Shown here: in pieces, positions 34,130 to 45,929 of the stretch
How positions within the stretch are numbered: position 1 is the first letter of the stretch
Layout: the number at the start of each line of letters is the position of its first letter
Assembly (NCBI RefSeq): GCF_000516985.1
Contig: NW_006917102.1
Location: 838,643 to 902,642, forward strand
Length of the DNA stretch: 64,000 bases
Direction of reading: 5' to 3'
Source of the DNA: Pestalotiopsis fici W106-1
Lineage: Eukaryota; Ascomycota; Sordariomycetes; Amphisphaeriales; Sporocadaceae
Program-made: the position numbers and the translations under genes
The notes under the pieces: model-generated
The model's database searches: none
What the model was told of the DNA's origin: nothing
The model's input: the letters and a program-made list of their open reading frames with translations, nothing else

Positions 34130-34480
34130 TCAACCGCTCCTGTGCCACTCGCGCTGAACCTTCCGTGCACTCTTGGGCTGAGCGCGTTGCTTTTCCATGG
34201 CCGTGATCTCGTCCAGCTGCGCCTGGGTAGCGCCACCGCGCTGGACCTTTTCGCTGTAGATAAAAGCACGTCGCTTGCCCGGCCAGCGGCCCTTGCGCAC
34301 CTTGTTCTTGCGGCTAAAGTAGACAAAGCTGATGTACATGCCGTGAATGTGCGACGGGATGACGGCAAGGATGAAGAGGACGCAGTTCATGGCAAAGTCG
34401 GCATCGAACCCCGTGAGGAGAAACACCGCCAGAGGTGGGAACAAGAGGTTGAAGAATAGAATGACTAATCGTTTGAACAT
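34130..34480 (-). CDS. Pmp3/UPF0057-type plasma membrane proteolipid
   Basis: A single exon of 116 residues. Two hydrophobic helices (LVILFFNLLFPPLAVFLLTG and NCVLFILAVIPSHIHGMYIS) have the spacing and the LxxxxPPxxV/IPxxIH pattern of the Pmp3 stress-response family. Most Pmp3 proteins are about 55 residues. This one adds a basic tail of about 50 residues (NKVRKGRWPGKRRAF and onward), a known longer fungal form. The family influences membrane potential and salt tolerance. A T-rich tract precedes the start. Confidence 0.85.
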   Translation of the reverse strand: MFKRLVILFFNLLFPPLAVFLLTGFDADFAMNCVLFILAVIPSHIHGMYISFVYFSRKNKVRKGRWPGKRRAFIYSEKVQRGGATQAQLDEITAMEKQRAQPKSARKVQREWHRSG

Positions 34481-35319
34481 TTTGACTAAGTAGTTGTCCT
34501 GTGACTTTTTTTTTTTTTTCGTTGTATAGCCAGGTCAGCCCAGGAAGAGATGCGACATAGGGTGTTATGTAGGTCAGAAGAAGTGCGGTTGCTTGGTCTG
34601 GACTTTCACAAGGACCAGAATGACTTTGAAAATGGTCTATGAGATACTGAAAGTAGACGAATGGCAATAACAACTCATTAAAAGATTCAATTTGCGCTCA
34701 GGAGAGTTCCAGTGCTTGGCGGCCTCTGGGTTGAGAGCGTGGAATCGCTAGGTGCACAATTTCCTTGCTTGGGCGGGAAATGATGTCATCAGCAGACAGT
34801 TTGAGACGCCAGTGCACCACAGAACTTCGCACAGTACAAGTCACTCTCAACGAACCAGTAACAACAAAATGAAATAACATCACCCATTTCGGCGGTTATT
34901 CTTTGATTTGTATGAGGAAATGTGGTCCATGCTGTATTATAATGCGACATGAGAACTTTTCTATATGCGCCAAATATTGAATGCCATCAATTTTGTCATG
35001 GATCATGGGAGGGCAGCAAGGACAGGAAACTATGGTCACACTTCAAGGTAGTGAACAACTGCGTAACGCGGGCCAAGCGCAAAACTGAGTTTAGAGACGA
35101 GCCACTTGATGTAAAGTATCTAGACATACTTGATTCCAAGAACTTCCCAGCCATGAAAATTATCTTCCAGCTGCTTATAGTTCCTCCTGCAGGTATTGAT
35201 CAGTAGAAGCCCTGTCAATTCCGAGCTTGAGGCTTATTCCACGTCTTTCAACCCATGGACTAACGTGATGAGAGCGGCAGCGGTCGTAGGAGCTCTGATT
35301 CGTTTGCCCAAATCTGATT

Positions 35320-37446
35320 TTACACTTCATTATACTCGTGGCAATTCCAGCGAGCGTTATAAGTGGACTCTGGGAATGTGCTTGGATCAATCCCACGTTT
35401 GAGGATCTTGTAGTATCTCGAATTATCGTATTCGGAGCGGCTTGCGAACCGGGAGCCATCACGAGTGCTGGATATTGGCCACCCCTCTCCGACCTCATCC
35501 ATAATTATTTGTAAGATCTCTGGGGGGAACTTGGAGAAGTCGATCTTGTGGTAGGCTTCGGCTGCCCACCATTGTTGCTGTTGTGGTGGCGCGTTTCGAG
35601 TCGAGCAAATGCGGTAGTAGGGATCGACGAGGTAGAGGACTAAACATCTCCAGTGACCAGGTCTAGTCTTGTCATTGAGTCTCATTGGCTCTCTCCGGTG
35701 CCACAGGGTATTTGGAAAGCTTAGAAGCCGACCTTCAGGTATGGCCACCGATCCCAACTCCTGTACGCCCACATTCCACAGGAGGTCTTTTTCAATCCCA
35801 AAGAGTTTCGTAATTTGCTCGAGTTCCCACATTTCGAGCTCTTTGTTTCCGACCTCGCCCTCTTGCGGCCTTGTTTCAGTAGAAAATGAGATACAAGGCT
35901 CAATGATGTTCTCACAATCGTAGCAATAAATTGCTGTGCCGATGACGTGCTCGTTGAGGTTGCTTGCCAAATGCCAGTCCTCGCCCTTGCACTCTGGCTT
36001 TTCTGGAGATACTTCGATATCAGAGAGTTTGACAACGACTTGCAGGCCCTGTTCTCGGAAGTCTTTGCGAAGATCCACTGTATAGTAGTCATGCGTGGCT
36101 TGTTCATGATGAGTACAGTTGTCGATGTGATTGGATAGACGACCTCGCTTCCAATCGTTGTAGTTGTATGTGTCTCCTGCATCAGGGTGGACTAGACTTC
36201 TGATGCGCTTCCACTTGTTCATGACCGTTTCGTTGATGCCATGATCATCAATGTAGTCGAAATATCCCTGCTCAATCTTGTCTTGGAGGCCAGGATCAGT
36301 GGTGGGTTCAATGCCTGGGTTACTCTGCCGAGGATCCAGCTCTGGATTCAACAGGGGATCATGTTCGACGTCGCCTCCTTCGTTTTTGTAGTTGTATCCA
36401 TCTGGAAGGTTCATGTACTCTCTTACCTTCTTTCGAACTTGCTCATAGCGCTGAGGATCATGCCGTTTCCAATCCCGGTCTTGGCTCTTTGCGTAGTTTT
36501 CGGCCCAGTCCGGGTAAGGGGGGTCGAATGAGTAAGACATCTTGACACGAGGCGGCGTTCGACCGTTCTGACCAAACACAAGAACATCATTCCAGTGTTC
36601 GATAGCCAGAGAGATGACTTGTTCTATCATTTTGTAAAGAGTTTTGTTTCGCGGATGTAGATTGTTGATGTATGAGGTGATTCGAACGCCTGTAGCTGTC
36701 CCGTCATCAAATTGTACCTCGGAAGGCAGCCATTGAGACCAACAATTCCAGAGATAGCCCAAGCAAGGGTCTTGTCTGTCGTAATAGTCTTGTTGGTCTT
36801 CTACACAATCTATCCAACTTGAGCCGAACAAATTATCAAGCTCCGTTTTTCCGCCCCACCAAAAGACATGTGTGTTCCCGAAGGAAAGATCAAGAAATGA
36901 AGGGTTCACAAGATCGATGACCTGGCTGTTGTACCATGTTTGGTCTTCTGGCATCTTTGTTTTGCCCGCTTCGAGGCGCAGAGGATCTGTTGCGGCCTTC
37001 ATCAGAGATCTGATAGAGCCAGGAACGACGGCATCAGATTTGCAAACGCGAGATGCAACATCAAGCACTAGGACATGCTGCTTCTCCTCGTATATGTGCG
37101 CTTTATCTTGTAACTCGGCCACGCACCAATCCCATGCTGTGTCGTTGATCAGGGGGTCTTGTGTCGCGTCTGCCTTCCATGATAAGACGACCTCGTCATC
37201 AAACACTCCCTGGTACCAGTCTTGCTTGTCCGTGATCTCGTTAATGACTCGCAGAATAGAAATTTCGCGTTGCACTAGTCGTGGACGTTGCTGGAAGTCG
37301 TGAAGGCCATGGGAGAAGCGCTTGTCCGCTGGGAGCGTGTATTCGAGAGGCAACTCAATGCCGGGAACTTGAGGCGGGCGGTAGTCGTCGCTATCGTCGG
37401 ATTCTGACGTAAGCGGGGAATAGTCGCTATCATCGGATTCCGACAT
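35320..37446 (-). CDS. DUF4246 family protein, atypical H-x-A site
   Basis: An intronless 708-residue protein from the ATG at 37446 (MSESDDSDYSP). It has an acidic N-terminus and the long DUF4246 body, ending with GHWRCLVLYLVDPYYRICS, close to the usual GHRxxLxxFLVDP. The family has the look of a 2-oxoglutarate oxygenase fold, with a WHVEG motif and a later H. Here the first motif reads EDWHLASNLNEH, so H492 is followed by Ala494 where the family normally has Glu. H583 (LWHRREPMRL) and R600 are kept. If the motif binds iron, this copy may be inactive or altered. Function of the family is unknown. No introns and no frame defects. Confidence 0.85.
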   Translation of the reverse strand: MSESDDSDYSPLTSESDDSDDYRPPQVPGIELPLEYTLPADKRFSHGLHDFQQRPRLVQREISILRVINEITDKQDWYQGVFDDEVVLSWKADATQDPLINDTAWDWCVAELQDKAHIYEEKQHVLVLDVASRVCKSDAVVPGSIRSLMKAATDPLRLEAGKTKMPEDQTWYNSQVIDLVNPSFLDLSFGNTHVFWWGGKTELDNLFGSSWIDCVEDQQDYYDRQDPCLGYLWNCWSQWLPSEVQFDDGTATGVRITSYINNLHPRNKTLYKMIEQVISLAIEHWNDVLVFGQNGRTPPRVKMSYSFDPPYPDWAENYAKSQDRDWKRHDPQRYEQVRKKVREYMNLPDGYNYKNEGGDVEHDPLLNPELDPRQSNPGIEPTTDPGLQDKIEQGYFDYIDDHGINETVMNKWKRIRSLVHPDAGDTYNYNDWKRGRLSNHIDNCTHHEQATHDYYTVDLRKDFREQGLQVVVKLSDIEVSPEKPECKGEDWHLASNLNEHVIGTAIYCYDCENIIEPCISFSTETRPQEGEVGNKELEMWELEQITKLFGIEKDLLWNVGVQELGSVAIPEGRLLSFPNTLWHRREPMRLNDKTRPGHWRCLVLYLVDPYYRICSTRNAPPQQQQWWAAEAYHKIDFSKFPPEILQIIMDEVGEGWPISSTRDGSRFASRSEYDNSRYYKILKRGIDPSTFPESTYNARWNCHEYNEV

Positions 37447-37947
37447 CTCAAGAACATGGCAGACTGGCGAATGTACTTGCAAGGCCTGTCAACCAGAATG
37501 CTCAGCTATGAGCAGTGGCGGGGTTTGAACAAGATGCCGCACCTTTGAGTGGCGGTATGTGAAAAGGCAAATACGTACCTGGAGGAGACTGGAGATCTTG
37601 AAAATTAGGACAGAAAGTTTATTTTTTCAATCAATCTGTCGCAACGAAAGGATTGCTAGCAATGAGATGGGGATTTGTATACAGTCGAATTGATTTCAAC
37701 ACACAAAGGTGCACAGTGTGGAGAAGCTGTTGTTGTTTGGAGAAAAAGAGGTTGCCAAACATTGAGCCATTGCTGTTTGTGCCTGTGAAACTAGACTGCT
37801 CCTTCCCTCAGGTATTGTTTCAAGGCGCGAATCTCACAATTTGGAGGAAGGTACGTGTTTTCAGTGTTGGAAGGGACGGTTTGGGTAATGACGAATACAG
37901 AATTGTCGCAGAATCTATTTCGTTCTTTCTCAAATCGGCCTAAGAAT

Positions 37948-39854
37948 CTACAAGGAATATCTAAAGCCCTTGTTGTCAATTTCAGTAAGGTCATGCATGC
38001 CTGCCTCCACAGCCGCCTTTTCATCAGTCCAGCCCGCAGCATCGCGCCTCTTGTTTTCGCGCCACATGTAGAGGTAGAGCACTGCAATCGATAGCAGTTT
38101 CACCACGTATCCAACCAGCATGGCAATGTATGCGCTGTGGTAGCCGGCTGTGAAATAGTCAATAATCGAGATCCAATACAAAAATAGCAAGAAAGTTACT
38201 CACGAGCTTCCGAGTCAATAAATGTCTGAGGTCCAATAATGTTGCCAACGCAGTAGCCAGTGAAAAGTACAGCCGAGGTGAGCTGCTTCTTTGTTGATCC
38301 GGCAATGTTGGACGACACCATGGTGAGGGACATGGAGAAACCAAGACCCTGGAAGTAGCAAAGCCAAAGAGCTACGAGACGACCCCACTAGTCAAACATG
38401 TTAGCCGGTGTTTTCACTGTATGTTGATGACTGATCCTCCCTACCTTGTTGCTACTGGGCAATCCGACGAGCATGGCAGCACCCAAGATACAAATCGTGT
38501 TGGCGACAAGCATGGTGATGCACCTCGAGTTGTTGGGCCATTTGGTGCACACAAACCCACCAATAATCAATGCTAGGAACTGGACGGCACCACCGGGGAT
38601 TTGGAGGTATTGCGTGCCCAGGGTATCGAAACCGAAACTCTTGACAATGAGACTGGTGAAGCTGGTGATGGCGGCATTGGGGACCTGGGCTCCGACGGCC
38701 ATGACAAAGAGAATCCACGTCTTGGGGTCCTTGAAGCACTGAATGGCTTGCTCCTTTTTGAAGTGGTGGTTCTTGACGCCCTGGCGGTTCTTGGAGACGC
38801 GGCCGGTAGCGATGGCGCGCTCCTTTTCGGTAAGGAATTTTGCAGTCGCCGGCGTGTCGGGGAGGATGAGGAAGCTGACCACGCCCCAAGCCGTGCTGAT
38901 GGCTCCAAAGATGAGGAACACATACATCCAACGCGGAAGACCAGTCGTGATGTGTCCGACAGCGTACCCAATCAGACCACCAAACATGGTGGCAATGCCA
39001 TTGGTGCAGTAGTATGCCTCTAGTCGTAGAGGTTGTTCTGCAGATGTATACCTGTCATGCATAACTTAGTATGGAAGATGCGATTCCATGTTAGATCAAG
39101 TACATACCAGATGGACATGATCCACACAAAAGCCGGGTTGACAGTTGCTTCAGTGAAACCCAGGAGGAAGCGATTGGTAGCAATGCCTGCGAATGATGTG
39201 CACTGTGGAGGGAGTCAGCATTCATGGTAGAAAAACCAGCATCTTGGTGTCACTCTTGAGCGGCAATCGGAAGATTGATGCAGCCCAAATTATGATCGAG
39301 TTTCGCTTTGCGCCTTAGGGCAATTATAAAAGAAGACGAAAATGAACTCGGACTTACTGCAGGTGTAGTCATGAGGATGATACCCCATAATACTGTAGTG
39401 ATAGACACAAACTTTCCAATAGGCAGTTTTTGGAGTAAGAATGCTGATGGGAATTGTGAAATCAGATATCCAAAGTAGAAGATCGATCCTAAGCAAGAGT
39501 GTAGTGTTAGTATTCGTGGTGGGTGCGGCTCGCAGATTGGCTTCGCTTACCGAGCCAAGAATAATCTTGGCCATGGAGGTTTGTTCCATCTTGTAGGCCG
39601 TATACACTAGCAAAGTTCAAGGAGTTCTTGTCCAGGTACTGAAGCATATATGTGACGAAAAGAACGGGCACGACGCGGACGTCAATCTTGCGCAGCACCT
39701 TCTTGGCCTCGGACTCGGTGGCTTCCAGCTGTTCCGTGGCCTTGTACGCCTGGTAGGCTTCGTCCAGGTCGCGGTCTGATCCCGAAGTCGTATCCTCGAA
39801 CGAATCGGTGGGAGCATCCGTCCTGGGTGCTTTTTCGTCAATTATGGCTGCCAT
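37948..39854 (-). CDS. Major facilitator permease, Dal5/ACS (anion:cation symporter) family
   Basis: Six exons (39551-39854, 39358-39488, 39108-39202, 38445-39051, 38204-38387, 37948-38147) sum to 506 residues. Twelve helices are expected; the first follows KKVLRKIDVRVVPVLFVTYM, the family's typical start. YLDKNSLNFASVYGL and WLGSIFYFGYLISQFPSAFL are Dal5-family signatures. Relatives import allantoate, ureidosuccinate, nicotinate or other organic anions. Its place next to kynureninase makes a nicotinate, quinolinate or kynurenine-related substrate attractive, but that is inference from position. It is probably in the plasma membrane. Confidence 0.92.
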
Positions 39855-40964
39855 GTTGAGCGGCGGTCCAGGTTTGGAGCAAACTAAGCCAAAGGGATAG
39901 GAGGCAGAACAAGGGCACACACGGTCAGAAAAGAGATAACGGGGGGAAAGACGACTGTTCAAATATTTCCAGCGACATATAATCTTGACCGACAGGGCTG
40001 GAAAGATAGACAAAAGATTCAAGCCCTCGGCCCACTCTTTGATTCAAATGCTACTCCAAAATCTCATCCATCCATGCCAGCCCGTTCGTCAGCATCTATC
40101 GAGTTGGGCATATTTTCATGGGTAGGCAGGTCCGCGTTTCGCGGTCGACGGACGGAGAAGAGCTGCCGGCCGAACAGTGCTATTGCGTGCTGCGTGCTTC
40201 GCGCGGCGGCGACGTCACTTTTGGGCGTATTACGAGCACAAGACTGGGCCAGCACCGCATTTTCCAACAGCTTTAGGCCCTCTTCTTGTCGGTCTCATTA
40301 GCTAAATGATACCGTTAGATCAGTTACAGAAAACTGGCGCCCATTTCTGCCGTGGGCAGCAGGGCTCGGTGTCTCCACGGAATTGGGAAATATTGTGATG
40401 GCGACATCGACGGGATTGCTGATGTGATCGATCATCATTGGCTCACTTGCACGTGGAGGAGCTAACGTCGTAGTCGGGAAGACTGGTGCCAAGGGGTGGT
40501 CTCTTTTTGGTTTTATTTTATCTCCGTCTAACGCCGCTCTGCGGGGAACAGAAGACAAGAAGCATCAACTGTTCGACACACGCACGGGTCGAGAACACGA
40601 TCCTACATTGTGTTTGGGCTGGAATCCCAAGACGACCCGATTGGTCATTGCCACTATATGGATTGCTGCATTGGGACGATATTCCCCTGCATTGGTATGC
40701 TCGCTCCGCTCTAGTCTTTGAACGAGGCATTCTCGTTTCTCCTCAGGAAGCTACTAGTCAACATATTTTTCGAGATTTATGGGTACTGTCCATGGCTGCG
40801 TCAAACTTGCTGATCAATCAGTAATGTCCAAGTGGTATTGAAGTGTATGACATTTCTACCTGTGGGGGACTAACCAAACTCCTATCGCTTTTTAAATACA
40901 CTCTAATATAGTCTATGTACGGGTATGTTTTCTTCTTCTTCTGTTCCTATTCCCTTCCCGTCGC
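39855..40964. other. Intergenic region between permease and kynureninase
   Basis: No gene is supported. It holds the permease promoter and the 3' flank of the kynureninase gene. Confidence 0.4.
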
Positions 40965-42559
40965 CTAAGATGAAGCAATCACCTTCTTCAACGTCTCCAT
41001 GAATTTGAAGACGTCCGAAAATGTACAGTACAGAGGCACCGGCGCGACTCTGATCACGTCCGGCTTGCGCTTGTCGCAGACGATGCCATTCTCCACAAAT
41101 GACTCCGCAACCCGATCGATCAGACCAGCTCGGAGGAGCACACTGAGCTGCGTTCCCCTCTCCAGCGGGTTTGCCGGTGTGATGATGCGCAGAGCAGGCT
41201 CTGCACCATTGTCGCTGGCCACAATCTCGTTGAGCAGGTGCTCAGCATAGGCCGTAATGACCAGGGCCTTGGATCGCAGGGCCTTCATGCTCGTCTGGCC
41301 AAACACCGAGAGAGCACCCGACAGCACGGCAAGATCAATGGCCGAGGGGTTCGAGACCTGGAAGCCACCAGCGCCGACGGTGGGGAGGAACTTGTTGTCC
41401 ATGTTGAAGCGCACCGACTTGTCGCCGCCGTACCAGCCCGTCAGGCGGTGGCGGTAGACGGGCTTGCCGGTCTCGGGGTCGAACTCGACCTTGCCGTGGC
41501 GCTCGTGCACAAAGGCGCCGGCAATGGAGCCTGTGCCCGCATTGATGTACTTGTACGTGCACCAGGCGGCAAAGTCGACGTTCCAGTCGTGCAGCGAGAG
41601 TTCTACGTTGCCGGCTGCGTGCGCCAGGTCCCATCCGACCACCAGGCCCTTCTCCTGGGCGTACTTGGTTATCCGGGGAATGTCAAAGAGCTGGCCGCTG
41701 TAGTACTGGATACCGGGAAGGAGAAGGAGTGCCGTTTCCTCGGCGTGCTCGTCAATGGTAGCCAGGATCTTCTCCGTGGAGATGTAAAAGTTCTCATCTG
41801 GCTGGATCTGCACCATGGACTTGGCCGGGTCAAGACCATGCCACTGTATTTGCGATTCAATGGCGTACTTTTATTCATTAGCTGTTGCTTCTACATCGAG
41901 CATCGAGATACTTACATGGTCAGAAGGAAAGGGCTTCCACTCGAGGATGATCTTGTGCTTCTTTTCTGTTGGCTTGTAAAAACTGGCCATGAGCATGTGA
42001 AGGTTGGCCGTGAGAGTGTTCATGATGACAATTTCACTGGGAGAAGCACCGACAATGTCGGCAGACTTCTTGGCGCAGTCCTCGGCCATGTCTTGCCAGC
42101 AGACAAGAGGCGAGTTGCTCATGCTATTGAAGTGGCCGTGCACGCCGATAGATCCCCATGTCTCCAGCTGTGCCTCGAGGTATTTTCTAACTGCTTTCGG
42201 CTGGCAACCTAGCGAGTTACCGCAAAAGTAAATGCCGGGAGCATCAGCGTCACTTGCGCTGTGTCCGTTTGTGTGGCCATTGGTTCCATTGCTAGTGCCA
42301 TTGAGAACTTTTGAGACGCCTGTATTTTTGTCAATAAGTGCTGGTTTTGCTGTCACGATGAGGGAAACGGACCTGGTATCGTGCCGTCTAGGGCAGTCTT
42401 CTTCAATGATGCCTTGGTCGGAATGATGAACTCATCCCGGAACCGACTGAGCTCGTCTTGAGCATCCATCTGAGCGGCATACTCGGCAGAGACTGCATTG
42501 CTGGGGAATTGCGGCTTCTTGCCGGCCCGAAGGGCATCAACAAACGAAGTGAAGGACAT
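40965..42559 (-). CDS. BNA5: Kynureninase
   Basis: Three exons (42373-42559, 41916-42319, 40965-41867) join in frame to 497 residues. The enzyme is PLP-dependent and cleaves kynurenine or 3-hydroxykynurenine to anthranilate or 3-hydroxyanthranilate plus alanine in the tryptophan-to-NAD pathway. The PLP lysine is K303 (CTYKYINAG) and the ring-nitrogen aspartate is D277 ([10 protein letters not shown]). [11 protein letters not shown], the phosphate-binding TLTANLH and [11 protein letters not shown] are also family marks. A Thr/Asn/Gly-rich insert ([14 protein letters not shown]) near residue 75 is a small low-complexity addition. It is cytosolic. It is divergent from the indoleamine dioxygenase gene across 1.2 kb, so two steps of one pathway share a promoter region. 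Confidence 0.95.
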
Positions 42560-43732
42560 GATTGCTTAATGCTCGTATGTTGTAAGTCGTACGAGAGAGT
42601 TTTGCTGATCTGTTGACTGTAGCGATCCGAAAGAGAACCCTTCTCTTTCACTATATAGACGTCCCGGCTGAATATTTCAAAACAGTATATCCACTTGAAA
42701 AAGACGCTATCGTGCCGCGCCGCCACCGATACTAGGAGCTTGCCTCTTCATCCGAACATCCGAAGCGACATGGTCTTCTCATTATTGCCTTGTTCTGATT
42801 TCTTGATGATGGCAATAGCAGTCATCAATGGTTGCTGCTCATATCGCAAAGATTTGAAGTTGCGATCGTAATTTGGACCTGGTGGTCTCGATTGCGGCTT
42901 GGCATCGAAGCGCATACTATGAAGGTTCAGGCGGCCCTAGTAAAAATGCGCACTCAATCACAATCGTTAAACAGGCAAGCTGCACTTAGTTTGCGCAATC
43001 AAATTTCTCATTGACACGATTATACTCATTTTCTGATGGGAATTTATTATTGCGTTGTGCAGGATGGCAGTTAATCAATTGACTCGTCAATTCTGTCGAC
43101 TTTCGAGTCTGAGGTGAAGCCAAGAATTGCATACGCCACAACTTGGAGCCTCCAAATGCCGAAATGAGGACAGGACGAAAAATCTGCAATGCACATCTCA
43201 TACACTGGTTTCGAGCACGAGAGAAACACGGGCCCTGTACCAAATGCATCATGGTATCAATTGATTTATTCCCGGGAATGCCGTTGCTCGTTGCGCATCA
43301 AAATAGCCTCCGCGACCGCAACTTGGCGCTGCTTCCGAGATCCGCCTTCCGAGCTTGCTCAGGCCTCTGACAGCATCGGACCCGGGACCGCAATCAACAC
43401 GGAGCACAAACGACGGAAAACAGGGAATTGCACTGATGCCGTTTATGGCTCACTCTTTCATATCCTACATGTCAGAAAGGCTGGCGAAAAGTGGATGGTC
43501 GTTTCGGTTTACAGGTGCATCGTACGTTTCCTATTCACACTCACCGCATAGTTTCAATCTATAATTCCATCCTTTGGGCCATCTTGCTTGCCACAACCAA
43601 CAGCTCAAGTCTTGAGCACAATCGCATTCTCGAAACAGTTCGGATTCCAACCTCATCCTCAAAATATTGTGTCATCTGCCAAACTGGTCTTTTCACCGAC
43701 AATTGACATTATACCCCAAAACACTATTCACC
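42560..43732. promoter_or_regulatory. Shared promoter region of kynureninase and indoleamine dioxygenase genes
   Basis: A 1,173-bp divergent region without a convincing gene. On the kynureninase side a CTATATAG is at 42651-42658, about 93 bp before its ATG, and could be a TATA box. No binding site for the nearby Zn2Cys6 factor could be deduced. Confidence 0.5.
42651..42658 (-). promoter_or_regulatory. TATA-like box of kynureninase gene
   Basis: CTATATAG, about 93 bp upstream of the kynureninase ATG at 42559. Confidence 0.45.
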
Positions 43733-45185
43733 ATGCCGGCCTTGATAGAAACTTGCGTTCCTGCTACAAGCACACAGGAGACTATATCGAGAAAATACGA
43801 TGTTACACAAAACGGGTTCCTGCCCAGCTCCGCACCTTTGAGGAGGTTAACAGACCCTTATTATGCTCTGTGGGAATTATTGGCAGAGAAGCTTCCCGAG
43901 CTTTTGGAAAGAAAATTGCTCCGATATATCGTGGATAGCAGCCAAGTTCTTTCGACAGACAGGCTACAATCGGAAGAAGAGTGGCGACGAGCCTACGTGG
44001 TACTGGTTTTCCTGGCACATGGATATATCTGGGGCGGTGATAGGCCTTCCGAGGTATTTTGCACACCCGCGATGAACGCACACAAGTCCAATTACTGACA
44101 GTCCATAGGTGCTCCCACCACAAATTACAGTACCGTTGTTGAAGTTGGCTGAGCATTTTGATCTTCCGCCGTGTGCTACCTACGCCGGTCTGGTGCTTTG
44201 GAATTTCGAGACCCTCAACAATGACAGCGACTTTAGTGACCCCGACAACCTGCGTGCCATCAATACCTTTACCGGCACCGAGAGCGAATCTTGGTTCTAC
44301 ATGATCTCGGTCGCACTCGAGGCCCAGTCGGCGTGGGTGATGCCGCTCATGGTGGATGCCATTGAAGCCACACACAGCCGCGATTACGCCAAGATGAAAA
44401 AGGGCCTGGAGCAAATCATCATCGCCATCAAGAAGATGGATGAGCTCCTGAAGCGCATGTACGAGAAGTGCGACCCGGCCCTCTTCTACGACAAGATTCG
44501 CCCGTTCCTGGCAGGCAGTGCAAACATGGAAGCCGCAGGATTGCCCAACGGAGTCTTTTACGACGAGGGTGACGGCAAGGGATCGTGGCGCAAGCTCATG
44601 GGCGGAAGCAACGGTCAGAGTTCACTCATCCAATTCTTCGACGTTGTCCTTGGCGTCGAGCACACTGGCGGCGCGGACAAGGCATCCGTGCCCAAGGTCT
44701 GTCCCGTGTCCGGTATGGCGACCGAGGAGAGCACATCGGGATGTCCCGTGTCGGCAGGAAAGGAGAAGAACATGGGCTACCACGAAAAGGTACGCGCCTA
44801 CATGCCGGAGCCACACAGGCGGTTCCTGCGGAGCCTGGCACGGATGGGCAGCCTGCAGGCCTTTGCCTCGACGCCGCAGCCCGACGCCGAGTTCGAGCAG
44901 GTCAAGGAGCTGTACCAGCTTGCGTGCAAGACCATGGGCGACTTTCGGTGCACGCACATTCAGGTGGTCACCAAGTACATCATCATCCAAGCGCGGAAGC
45001 AGCCCGTCGGTGAGACGCTCAACTTGGCAAAGGCTTCCTCGGCGTCGGACGGATCGGATCTGAAGGGTACTGGCGGTACCTCCCTGGCTGCCTTCCTTAA
45101 ACAATCACGCGACGAGAGCTACGAAGCCGGGCGCGTGCCTGATCAGCCTGCGCCAGGGGTATCGAGCGAATATGCGGTCATGTAA
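43733..45185 (+). CDS. BNA2: Indoleamine 2,3-dioxygenase
   Basis: Two exons (43733-44053, 44109-45185) give 465 residues. It is a heme enzyme that opens the indole ring of tryptophan to N-formylkynurenine. Family motifs are FTGTESESWFYMISVALE, the proximal heme ligand H390 in FRCTHIQVVTKY, and KGTGGTSLAAFL near the C-terminus. A loop after DVVLGVEHTGG holds two Cys-Pro-Val motifs (VCPVSG and GCPVSA), 15 residues apart, resembling heme-regulatory motifs. The gene lies divergent to kynureninase and upstream of a regulator gene on the same strand. It is cytosolic. Which of several possible fungal IDO paralogues this is cannot be told here. Confidence 0.95.
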
Positions 45186-45791
45186 AATCTTCTTGTCTTT
45201 TTTTGCCTTTTGTTCTTGGGATACCATTGCGATTTGTCAGATAGATCTGCCCTTGGCTGCGCATTTCTTACATGAAGCGTGGGTAGAATCGGCGTTCATG
45301 GGTTGTGCTTATTGTACATAGTGGTGCATCATATTACACAGGGGGTTGGCTATTGCCGGTTTAGGCGAGACAATGGCTGCCATCCAATCAATACTTTTTG
45401 GTACGACATCGATATATGATCGGATCGTTTTACACGTGTACGTCATTTGGGATTGGACTTTGTGCGACTTGAGCTCAATTCACCAATGAATGTGCACCTT
45501 GATGACTCCGACGATATCCAGCATGTTGGGTGTGGGGAGGGGAGCGACTTGATTTTTTTTTTTCTTCGTCGCTGAAAATCTCTTGACTCGGGTTCTTGGC
45601 CTGGGCGTTGTAGTACTTGGCAGTGAGTGGGCAGTGGGCAGTGGGCACAGACTTGGGACTCAAGGTCGCCATTGGTACAATATTTAGCGTCGAGCATCCG
45701 TCTTCCGAAGTTCCGATGCTCGCAGCGGACCTAGAACCCACCCACAATCAATCAGATCAACTACGTACAAACCCGTGTGCGTTGTGTGTAA
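45186..45791. other. Intergenic region upstream of Zn2Cys6 gene
   Basis: Contains a T-rich tract (about 45552-45563) and a GTGGGCAGTGGGCA repeat near 45625-45645. No gene is supported. Confidence 0.4.
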
Positions 45792-45929
45792 ATGACGCGC
45801 ACCCCGAGCCCTCGACGGAAGGGATTGTTGACTCTCTTCAGTGCCGCCCAGTCGCTGGAGGTGGCGGAAGACAGTAAAGAAAAAGGCAACAGCCGCCTAC
45901 GACAGCAGCTGGACCAGAACCAGAAGAAC

